A stretch of DNA of 18,067 bases from an uncultured Porphyromonadaceae bacterium (GTDB lineage Bacteria > Bacteroidota > Bacteroidia > Bacteroidales > Muribaculaceae): positions 1 to 18,067 of the forward strand of contig CAMWKC010000011.1 of NCBI GenBank assembly GCA_947174735.1, in the 5' to 3' direction. The position numbers and the translations under genes are program-made. Position 1 is the stretch's first letter, and every line of letters begins with the position of its first letter. A model generated the notes under the pieces. That model was not told the DNA's origin. It saw nothing but the letters and a program-made list of their open reading frames with translations, and ran no database searches. Below, piece after piece: positions 1 through 7,058 of the stretch.

Positions 1-2323
1 CTTCGAGGGCATGGTATCGCTCGAGTATGATGGTAACAATACTACTCCCGAACCTATCGTTGTTTTTTATACAGCTACAGCCATACCCACTCCTGACTAT
101 TCAGCTGCTGTAAAGAACGGAGACTTCACTTTCACAACCAATATTGAATATCCGTTTGAAATTACTACTATCGCTGACGGCACACAAGTAGCGCGTTCTA
201 CAACCAACGGCCGTGCCGGAACTTCCAAACTCAACATTGAATTTGAAGTTCCCGATGGTCAGTTAGGCGTATTTGCATGGAAAGGACAAAGCAATAATAC
301 AGGTTACTGGTACCAGAATGCCGGTGGTTACTTCATTGACGACGCCGATGCAGCAGCTCAGAGCTTTAACGGTCTTGAAGATGATATTACCGGAACTTTG
401 GAATTTGCCCCCGGCAAACACTCTGTACGTTTCCAGTATGAAGGTCTCGCTTATACAGGTGATGAGAAGAACGGTCTTTATGTGTACGACCTTGACCTTG
501 TTTGCACTCCGGCTGAAGCCGATGCAGCAGTGCTTGAAACTCCTGAGCTTAACCTCGGCAACTTCATGATTAAAGATGAGAACGGAATCGAAGGCCAAGG
601 CGTACTTGTTATCCGAAGCAAAGGCCTGAATCCTCTCAAAGTTACCAATGTAACTTCTTCTTCTGACAATTTCACTGTCACATGTCCTTCTTCACAGGTA
701 GGACTTCTGGAGACAATTGACATACCAGTCATACTCCGTGCTAATGAGGCCGGACAATACGAGGCTGAGATTATTATCGAGACGACTGGCGGTAATTTCA
801 CTGCCGTTGTGAAAGGTCTTGTACGTCGTATGGCAGACTTCGCAAGTGTAGTTACTTTAGGCTCTGAGTATGTTACCGCCTTTACTACCAATGAATCTTA
901 TCCTTTCGAGGTTGAAAACGGTGTGGCATATAATGCCAACTCCGGCGAAGCTGACGATATTGCTACAGAGTCATGGTTCCAGATTGACTTCACTATTCCC
1001 GAAGGTAAAGCCGGATATATAAGTTGGGATGGTGTTCTTAATGGTTCATGTCCTGATCCGGAGAACGCTTACTGGATAGGCGACATGGGATATATCGAAA
1101 TGACTCATCCCATGACTTCAGGCACAATGAATGTGTATCCCAACCAGAGTGATGCAAGTTCAGACGTTGTCGACAAAGAAGAATCCTGGAGAGCCTATCT
1201 GATAAGCATACCGGGTAATCATAGCTTCCGTTTCCGCTATAGCAAGAATGGTGATGGAATTATCTCGGAGAAAGACCGTATGGAAATTTCAAACTTCCGT
1301 ATTCGTGTAGAGGACTTCAAGGAGCATGACGTTGAGGCGACTACCAACGAAGTTATATTCGAACGTCCGATTTATATAGGTGAAAACCGCTACCTTACCG
1401 CTACAGTAACCCTTAAGAATACAGGCAGTGCACCTCTTGAAGTACTTGACTGCGTTTCAAGCCATCCTTTCTATGGAGTTGTACCTACAGGCCAGATACA
1501 GTTTAATCAAACTACACAGGTAGGTGTATGGTTCTATCCTTCTGAGGAGGGTGAATTTGATGGTACTATCACTTTCAAGACCACAGGTGGTGATGTAGAC
1601 ATTTATTGCTACGGTTCGACAAAAGAAGCTGAAGGTATACTTCTTATCGGCGACGTTGAGAATCAGGGAAGCGATTGGTCTTTCTATGATGCTGATATGG
1701 ACGGAGATTGCTGGAATCTCGGCTACAATCTCTGGGGTCTCCATCCGGAATGGGTACATGAAGGAGACAACTGCTTCGGGTCAACTTCCTACACCTATAT
1801 GGGTGCCATTGAACCTAACAACTGGCTTATCTCACCGGTTGTGACTGTTCCCGAGGACGGTGCTATGCTCCGCTGGTATGCAGCTTCTCACCACCACGAG
1901 CGCTATGCCGAACACTACAGTGTCTATATAGCTACTCCCGATGAAATTCAGGATCCGGCTAATCTCAACAATCTTGAGTCTGTATTCTCAGAAACTCTTG
2001 AACCGGAATCTGCTGACGAATGGGTTGAGCACGTGATTGACCTTGCCGATTACGCAAATCAGGATATTACAGTTCTCTTCCGTCACCACGACTGCAACGG
2101 TCAGTACGTACTCAAAATTGATGATATTTTCATCTACGATATGCAGCGGTGGAACAATGAATCCGGTGTGGACACAGTGGAGAACAATGCCGAAGCTATC
2201 TCAACAGAGATCTACGACATTAACGGTCTTCGTGTAAGAGGTCTTGTCAAAGGTGTCAATATCGTACGTACAACCTACAGTGATGGTTCAGTAAAAACAT
2301 CTAAAATCATTGTGAAAGAATAA
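1..2323 (+). CDS. Modular secreted surface protein with T9SS-type sorting tail (5' partial)
   Basis: The reading frame is open to the left edge (codons before the ATG at 11 read F-E-G), so the N-terminus and any signal peptide lie outside. Numbering from that ATG, the visible 770 residues are modular. A beta-rich module (about 30-170) is followed by an Ig-like, DUF1573/HYDIN-type module (about 178-275). The same pair then recurs (about 280-440 and 445-540). Next comes a choice-of-anchor-J/cleaved-adhesin-like domain (about 541-705), beginning near GDVENQGSDWSFYD and containing NNWLISP. A tail (about 728-770) of the form IYDINGLRV...SKIIVKE resembles T9SS type A sorting domains. Family knowledge suggests export across the outer membrane and surface anchoring; binding partner or substrate is unknown. 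Its stop overlaps the next start (TAATG), implying coupled translation with the Omp28-like gene. The module repeat and tail are seen directly; the domain names are recognised by eye. Confidence 0.8.
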   Translation, partial: FEGMVSLEYDGNNTTPEPIVVFYTATAIPTPDYSAAVKNGDFTFTTNIEYPFEITTIADGTQVARSTTNGRAGTSKLNIEFEVPDGQLGVFAWKGQSNNTGYWYQNAGGYFIDDADAAAQSFNGLEDDITGTLEFAPGKHSVRFQYEGLAYTGDEKNGLYVYDLDLVCTPAEADAAVLETPELNLGNFMIKDENGIEGQGVLVIRSKGLNPLKVTNVTSSSDNFTVTCPSSQVGLLETIDIPVILRANEAGQYEAEIIIETTGGNFTAVVKGLVRRMADFASVVTLGSEYVTAFTTNESYPFEVENGVAYNANSGEADDIATESWFQIDFTIPEGKAGYISWDGVLNGSCPDPENAYWIGDMGYIEMTHPMTSGTMNVYPNQSDASSDVVDKEESWRAYLISIPGNHSFRFRYSKNGDGIISEKDRMEISNFRIRVEDFKEHDVEATTNEVIFERPIYIGENRYLTATVTLKNTGSAPLEVLDCVSSHPFYGVVPTGQIQFNQTTQVGVWFYPSEEGEFDGTITFKTTGGDVDIYCYGSTKEAEGILLIGDVENQGSDWSFYDADMDGDCWNLGYNLWGLHPEWVHEGDNCFGSTSYTYMGAIEPNNWLISPVVTVPEDGAMLRWYAASHHHERYAEHYSVYIATPDEIQDPANLNNLESVFSETLEPESADEWVEHVIDLADYANQDITVLFRHHDCNGQYVLKIDDIFIYDMQRWNNESGVDTVENNAEAISTEIYDINGLRVRGLVKGVNIVRTTYSDGSVKTSKIIVKE

Positions 2324-4101
2324 TGAAAAAATTCATTATCACTGTCTTGGCATGTCTTGGTCTCTATGGGGCCGGACATGCCCAGATATCCGATGTGAAT
2401 CTCGGATATTGTGCTGATCAGCTTCCCACCGAGAGTGTAAGATACAGCGAGGGTCAGGCATGGGTATCAGGTGCAATCTATATACCCGCTTCCACTCTCA
2501 ATACATACGGTGGCAACCAGATTAACGGTGTCAAAGCAGGTTTGTATTCCCGTCTCAATGTCGATGAGCTGACTGTCTGGCTGCGTAGCGACCTCGATGG
2601 TGGGAATCTTGTAGAGGCGACCATAACCTCCGATTCTGATCCGAATATTGTAAAAGGCTGGAATGAATTAAAATTCGATACTCCGTGGGATATTCCGGCT
2701 GATAATGAGAACGGTTTATATATCGGGTATTCTTTCTTCCAGAAAAAGACCTCACAGGGTCTCGGCATACTTCCTGTTCCGGCACAGAATGCTTTCTTTC
2801 TTAAATTCGGCGATGAGCCTTGGGAAAATCGCTCTGAGGAAGGAACACTTTGCGTAGAAGCACTTATAAGCGGTGATAAGCTGCCGAAAGTGAATCTTTC
2901 CTTCCTCAATCTTGACATTCCTGATGTCTATATTATAGATAACGGCACAATGCAGATAGGCGGTACAGTACAGAATCTCGCCACTTATACTGTAACCGGC
3001 TTTGATGTCAATGCCTTTGTTAACGGTGAGAAGACCGGTATCGCTCATGTGGATTGTAACGTTCCTTACGGACAGTCTGGTGAGTTCACGGTTGAGTTAC
3101 CTTTAGGTATATCGTCAATGGGTGACGGACACGGTTCAGTCACAGTCACTCTCGACAATATCAACGAAGGTCTTGATGAGGATATGAGCGACAACACCCT
3201 GACAGCAGATTTTCTCATTGTACAGCATGACTTCAAACATCGTGTCATCGTTGAGGAATTCACTACTGAGCAGTGTCCTAACTGTCCCCGTGTCGGCAAT
3301 TATATACATGATGCTTTAGAGAAAGAAGAATTCAAAAAAGATATTCTGGTAATATGCCATCATTCAGGTTTCTATACTGACTGGCTTACGTCTTCTTTCG
3401 ATGCAAACTATCTGTGGCTTTTCAATGACGGCGGACAGACTTACGCTCCGGCTATGGCTGTTGATCGTGAGCTTCATAACGATCACACTGCTGTATGGTG
3501 CCCTTCTTCATCCAGCGAAATGGAAAGTGCATGGCGTAAGGCTCTAAATACTCCAGCTTTCGTATCGCTCAATATCACTGGTGAGGTTGATCCTGAGGAT
3601 ACGAATCGGATTACCGTCAAGGTCAATGGTGCAAAATCTCTTGAACAGCTTTGTGATAATCCTACCATCACTGTCTATATAGTTGAGGATAATATCAAGG
3701 CCAGAAATCAGGCAGGAGCCGCAGGCGAATATATTCATAATCATGTTAACCGTGCCGTTAATTCCACATGGGGTGATCCTATCGAATTTAATGGTGACGA
3801 ATATGAATATAGCTGTGAGTTTAATCTTTCCCAGCTTTGGGTACGCGAGAATCTGCAGATTGTAGCCTTTATAGGCAACTACAATTCTCAGAATGCCGCT
3901 GACTGTCCTATTCTGAATGCCTCCAACCTTCTCTTTTCAGAAATGGAAGATCCCTCGGGAGTAGATATTATCACACCCGAAGATAAATCTCACTGTGAGA
4001 TATATTCTGTTTCCGGTATGCTTATGAACGGACAAGAACTTACTCCCGGTCTTTATATACGCAAGACAGGAAATAAGACTGAAAAGGTAATAGTTAAGTA
4101 A
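2323..4101 (+). CDS. Omp28-related outer membrane/secreted protein with thioredoxin-like CxxC and T9SS tail
   Basis: 592 residues. The start is fixed by the TAATG overlap with the upstream stop and by a clear signal peptide (MKKFIITVLACLGLYGAGHA, then Q). An LAC triplet inside it makes a lipoprotein conceivable, but cleavage at GHA-Q looks better. The N-terminal half (about 25-300) is beta-rich and similar in layout to the convergent paralogue (GYC..., GNQI, FDTPWDIPA, GDKLP). A thioredoxin-like segment begins at VIVEEFTTEQCPNCPR, with C318-P-N-C321. The last about 40 residues (IYSVSGM...PGLYIRK...KVIVK) form a T9SS type-A-like tail after an SGVD linker. Proteins of the Porphyromonas Omp28 family are surface-associated; the CxxC suggests disulfide or redox chemistry outside the cell, which is inference. 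It lies in an operon with the modular protein and ends inside the 94-bp palindrome. Confidence 0.8.
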   Translation: MKKFIITVLACLGLYGAGHAQISDVNLGYCADQLPTESVRYSEGQAWVSGAIYIPASTLNTYGGNQINGVKAGLYSRLNVDELTVWLRSDLDGGNLVEATITSDSDPNIVKGWNELKFDTPWDIPADNENGLYIGYSFFQKKTSQGLGILPVPAQNAFFLKFGDEPWENRSEEGTLCVEALISGDKLPKVNLSFLNLDIPDVYIIDNGTMQIGGTVQNLATYTVTGFDVNAFVNGEKTGIAHVDCNVPYGQSGEFTVELPLGISSMGDGHGSVTVTLDNINEGLDEDMSDNTLTADFLIVQHDFKHRVIVEEFTTEQCPNCPRVGNYIHDALEKEEFKKDILVICHHSGFYTDWLTSSFDANYLWLFNDGGQTYAPAMAVDRELHNDHTAVWCPSSSSEMESAWRKALNTPAFVSLNITGEVDPEDTNRITVKVNGAKSLEQLCDNPTITVYIVEDNIKARNQAGAAGEYIHNHVNRAVNSTWGDPIEFNGDEYEYSCEFNLSQLWVRENLQIVAFIGNYNSQNAADCPILNASNLLFSEMEDPSGVDIITPEDKSHCEIYSVSGMLMNGQELTPGLYIRKTGNKTEKVIVK

Positions 4102-4186
4102 CTTACAAGCCCTTATACAATAAATCGGAGGAGATATTTAAATATCTCCTCCGATTTATTGTATAAGGGCTTGTAAGTTACTTAAC
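4093..4186. repeat. Perfect 94-bp palindrome (two 47-nt arms, no spacer)
   Basis: Positions 4093-4139 are the exact reverse complement of 4140-4186; I checked every base. The centre is TTTAAA at 4137-4142. Symmetry ends at 4092/4187, where the two coding sequences diverge. The arm end GTTAAGTAAC carries two stop codons in different frames. The plus-strand gene stops at 4099-4101 and the minus-strand gene at 4182-4184, each using a different one of the pair. Such a long spacer-free palindrome is unusual and could also arise from an assembly join (see findings). Confidence 0.95.
4122..4157. terminator. Bidirectional terminator hairpin between convergent Omp28-like genes
   Basis: The inner part of the palindrome has the usual terminator form read from either strand: AAA, then a GC-containing stem TCGGAGGAG/CTCCTCCGA, then TTT. 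In RNA a TTAA loop would close it, with the outer arms able to extend the stem to about 45 bp. It sits just after the stop codons of two converging genes, so one element can end both transcripts. The T-tract is short (ATTTATTG), so termination efficiency is inferred. Confidence 0.75.
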
Positions 4187-6167
4187 GTACTACAACTTTG
4201 GCAGCGCGGCCGTTAGCTGATACGATGTAGATACCGGCGGGAAGTTCGATGTTGCCTGCCTCAGCAGCTACAGCTACACGACGACCGTCTACGGTATAGA
4301 CAGCAGCGCCTGCCTCAGCTACCTTAACAAAACCGTAACCACCCTGGGCGAGAGAAGCAGCAGATGCCGATACCGAGTCAATACCTGTTGTATCCTCTGA
4401 AGCTTTAACTATGCAAGCGTTCTCTATCAGACCAGTAGCGTTATTGATTATCATAGCTACAAGAGAGCAGTTGGCAGGAGTCTTTACACCCATCATACGG
4501 AACTCTTCTGCGTATTCGTATGCAACACCTCTCTCAACCGATGCAGGCAGACTGTTCTCTATACCCATAGGCTTCGAGCATTTACGAGCCACTTCATTGT
4601 ATTTCATTGAGACCTGCGCAGGCTTGTCCTCCCAGCCATAGTAATCACCCTGCTGGCCGGCCATATAGTTAGTCTGAACATACGGACCTACTTCATCCTC
4701 GATAACTGTATAAGCAACGCTGAAATTAGCCTCCTCAACATCCAGACCGAAAGTAGTAGTTGTGCTTATGTTGGCTGTCTTGTTGTCATAAGTGAATGTA
4801 GCGTTGATTTCGCCAATCGAAGGTACATCAACTATATTAAGGAAAGCTTCCTCGATAGTAGGAGGAGCAGGATATACATTTACTCCCATCTGACGATTTA
4901 CGAATGACGATGGGAAACCTGATATATAGTTACCTAATTCATAATAGGGCATATCGGGAGTATCCATTACCTGCATGGGATCCCTCTGACCATGTACTGC
5001 AATACCGATAAAGCCTTTATCAGCATAGTTATTACGCATATATTCCATACCGGCTATACCCATAACGCAGTAACCGCACCAGTTACCGGTAAACTCTTCG
5101 AAAACGACATTACGTTTATAACCCTCAGTTACTGAATTAAGAAGACCCGATACTGAAGATATGGAAAGATTATCTACTCCGTTAACCTGAGTAAGGGTAA
5201 GAGTATAGGGAATATTAACACCCATCACATCGCTGGTAAACTCAACAGTAGCTGTCTGTACTTCATTAAAGTTAACAGAACCAGCAGGCTTAGCCACGTA
5301 AGTCTGAGGCTCCATACCTTCGATTTCCATAAGGTAGGTAAGTTCGGCGGCATTATTAGCGCCCTGACCTACGACGGTAGTATCGAAAGAGAATGTTTCA
5401 CCTTTCACTACAGTACCGGGTACAGCAGCATCTGCAAGCTGAGCACGGTCCATAGGCAGATTATCACCTTCAACCACGATACGCAGACACAGATAGCCGG
5501 CAGCAGGTGCCCAGTCACGCCAGGCTAACTCACCGGGAGCAATCTGATTCTGGTCATTGATAGTACGGTCTGAATATACAAGACCGGCACCCTCTCCGCC
5601 AGTGTAATAACCATCAGAAATATAGCAGTAAGTAGCAGGGTCAGTAGGTACATCAACAGTATAACCGACAAAGAGGTCACCGTTAGCAGGTATATCTATA
5701 GGGGTATCAAAAGCCACTGTTGACCATTCGAAACCACCTGATCCCAAAGAACCTTCAGTAGTAGCAATGGGGGTACCGTTAAGATCTTCAGTTACCCATA
5801 TAGTAACTGAACTACACGGGTTGATAAAACGGTTATTTCCCTGAGCAGCAGGATTAGCTATCTGAAGGGCTGTTATCTGGTTGCCAGCCATGCCGCTGAG
5901 AGTAGCAGAATCAATAAGGATACCCATTTTTACTTCGCCTGTACCGAGCGGTAAAGCATTATACGGCTCATCGCAATATCCCCATGTGATATTCGGAGCA
6001 TCACCGGGAGCGCGCATAAGGCCCTTGGCAGAAACCGGTGCTTCAAGACGTTCCACACCCTGCAGATGGGTGTTACCTGCCAGTGAAACAGCATCATAGA
6101 CTGCTGTCGCACCCATAGCGGGTAATGTAGCTGCAAAAGCAGCAATCGTGAGTAAAGACTTGTTCAT
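4182..6167 (-). CDS. Omp28-related secreted protein with WCGYC thioredoxin-like site and T9SS tail
   Basis: 661 residues starting at an ATG with a plausible signal peptide (MNKSLLTIAAFAATLPAMGA) and a promoter about 50 bases upstream. It shares its layout with the convergent plus-strand gene: a beta-rich N-terminal half (GYCDEPYN, GNQITAL, FDTPIDIPA, LFVGYT, GDNLP), then a thioredoxin-like domain beginning VVFEEFTGNWCGYC with C364-G-Y-C367, which is closer to the canonical thioredoxin WCGPC than the neighbour's QCPNC. The last about 60 residues are Ala-rich and contain VYTVDGRRVAV and PAGIYIVSANGRAAKVVVR, a T9SS type-A-like tail. Family knowledge places it at the cell surface or outside; an exported thiol-disulfide role is inference. 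Monocistronic: it has its own promoter and shares the palindromic terminator. No Shine-Dalgarno is seen; an A-rich stretch precedes the ATG. Confidence 0.8.
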   Translation of the reverse strand: MNKSLLTIAAFAATLPAMGATAVYDAVSLAGNTHLQGVERLEAPVSAKGLMRAPGDAPNITWGYCDEPYNALPLGTGEVKMGILIDSATLSGMAGNQITALQIANPAAQGNNRFINPCSSVTIWVTEDLNGTPIATTEGSLGSGGFEWSTVAFDTPIDIPANGDLFVGYTVDVPTDPATYCYISDGYYTGGEGAGLVYSDRTINDQNQIAPGELAWRDWAPAAGYLCLRIVVEGDNLPMDRAQLADAAVPGTVVKGETFSFDTTVVGQGANNAAELTYLMEIEGMEPQTYVAKPAGSVNFNEVQTATVEFTSDVMGVNIPYTLTLTQVNGVDNLSISSVSGLLNSVTEGYKRNVVFEEFTGNWCGYCVMGIAGMEYMRNNYADKGFIGIAVHGQRDPMQVMDTPDMPYYELGNYISGFPSSFVNRQMGVNVYPAPPTIEEAFLNIVDVPSIGEINATFTYDNKTANISTTTTFGLDVEEANFSVAYTVIEDEVGPYVQTNYMAGQQGDYYGWEDKPAQVSMKYNEVARKCSKPMGIENSLPASVERGVAYEYAEEFRMMGVKTPANCSLVAMIINNATGLIENACIVKASEDTTGIDSVSASAASLAQGGYGFVKVAEAGAAVYTVDGRRVAVAAEAGNIELPAGIYIVSANGRAAKVVVR

Positions 6168-6218
6168 GTTTTTTGAGTGTTAAGCTTTAGTTGAACAATA
6201 GTTTTTAGGATACTGCGG

Positions 6219-6249
6219 CAAATTTAGTATTTCTTTTATTAATCTACAA
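6219..6249 (-). promoter_or_regulatory. Bacteroidota-type promoter for the minus-strand Omp28-like gene
   Basis: On the minus strand, a TTG (6247-6249) is followed after exactly 20 nt by TAAATTTG (6219-6226), matching the Bacteroidota housekeeping sigma pattern (-33 TTTG, -7 TAnnTTTG). The predicted transcript starts near 6213, giving a leader of about 45 nt before the ATG at 6167. The element lies between the terminator of the upstream operon and the gene, as expected for an independent unit. Confidence 0.75.
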
Positions 6250-6267
6250 GCCCCCATAAATAAAACG

Positions 6268-6299
6268 ACCCGTATCACTGAAAAAAATGTGATACGGGT
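6268..6299 (-). terminator. Rho-independent terminator of the seven-gene operon
   Basis: An 11-bp perfect inverted repeat, ACCCGTATCAC (6268-6278) and GTGATACGGGT (6289-6299), encloses a 10-nt loop. On the minus strand the stem is followed by CGTTTTATTTAT. It lies 9 bases past the coiled-coil gene's stop and just upstream of the next promoter, so it separates the operon from the Omp28-like gene. Confidence 0.85.
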
Positions 6300-6308
6300 T
6301 CTTTTATC

Positions 6309-7058
6309 TTATAATTCTTCAGGCAGGTCTACCCACCAATCGGAATCATCGGTACGGAGCCGTTCGGAAGCAGGCGGAAGATAAGGCGACGGTTTACGAC
6401 GACGTTTCGGAGGGGGCATAATAGGACCGGGCGGTTCCGGCGGCAGATCGGATTCCTGTTCTTCCTGCGGTACATCTTCATACTGCAGATCCGGCGTATC
6501 TTCTGAAGAGACTTGCTTACGGGGAGGAATATTGACGGTGTTATGTATATAGTCACGCATATCAATAATCTGAAGATCATCGGGGTCTGCATAAGCCACA
6601 CCGGTAATCGCAGTAAGAGCATCACGTGCGTCGCGCAACTGGGTCTTGAGAGTGCTTATACGCTGTTCGTACTTGCGCTTCATAATCTCAGCCTGAGAAA
6701 GCTGCTCGGTAAACTGTCTCATTGCCTCGTCAACAGCTTCATAATCCTCAAGCTGCTCTTTAGCTTTCTCGAGAGCTGTGTTAGTACGTGTAAGCGCTTC
6801 GATTGCCTCACGCAGGCGAACAGCCATATCGGTATTTCTTGCTGACAGAGCAACATTCTCACAGCGCTGGGCATCAAGTAGGAGAGCTGCCTCTCGCAGA
6901 CCATCGCGCAAAGCAGGTATGTAAGCCAGAGCTTTCGCCATGTGCTCCAGCAGCATAAGTGTACGCCAGGGATGTAACATAATATCAAGCACACCGGCAG
7001 GCCTCGGCGCTCCGAGACTTGTCAGCGAGTCGGTGCTATTGAGCAGATCGTCAGTCAT
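6309..7058 (-). CDS. Coiled-coil protein with proline-rich C-terminal tail, function unknown
   Basis: 249 residues, not recognised as a named family. The N-terminus has a short hydrophobic-amphipathic stretch (about 22-52) without a signal peptide. A long charged helix with heptad-like spacing (about 60-148, rich in E, K, R, L and A) should form a coiled coil. The last about 60 residues are disordered and rich in Pro, Glu and Arg (PPEPPGPIMPPPKRRRKPSP), ending DDSDWWVDLPEEL. The start is well supported: its ATG lies inside the end of the receiver/PPDK_N gene (ATGACTGA, 8-nt overlap), so the two are translationally coupled. That coupling suggests the two proteins act together, perhaps as scaffold and enzyme, which is inference. 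It is last in the operon and followed by a strong terminator. Likely cytoplasmic. Confidence 0.8.
   Translation of the reverse strand: MTDDLLNSTDSLTSLGAPRPAGVLDIMLHPWRTLMLLEHMAKALAYIPALRDGLREAALLLDAQRCENVALSARNTDMAVRLREAIEALTRTNTALEKAKEQLEDYEAVDEAMRQFTEQLSQAEIMKRKYEQRISTLKTQLRDARDALTAITGVAYADPDDLQIIDMRDYIHNTVNIPPRKQVSSEDTPDLQYEDVPQEEQESDLPPEPPGPIMPPPKRRRKPSPYLPPASERLRTDDSDWWVDLPEEL

Noticed and set aside
2323..2382. Lipobox-like LAC in the signal peptide of the plus-strand Omp28-like protein
   Set aside because: The cysteine is in the middle of the hydrophobic core with too short an h-region before it. The later GHA-Q site is a better type I cleavage site and fits T9SS cargo.
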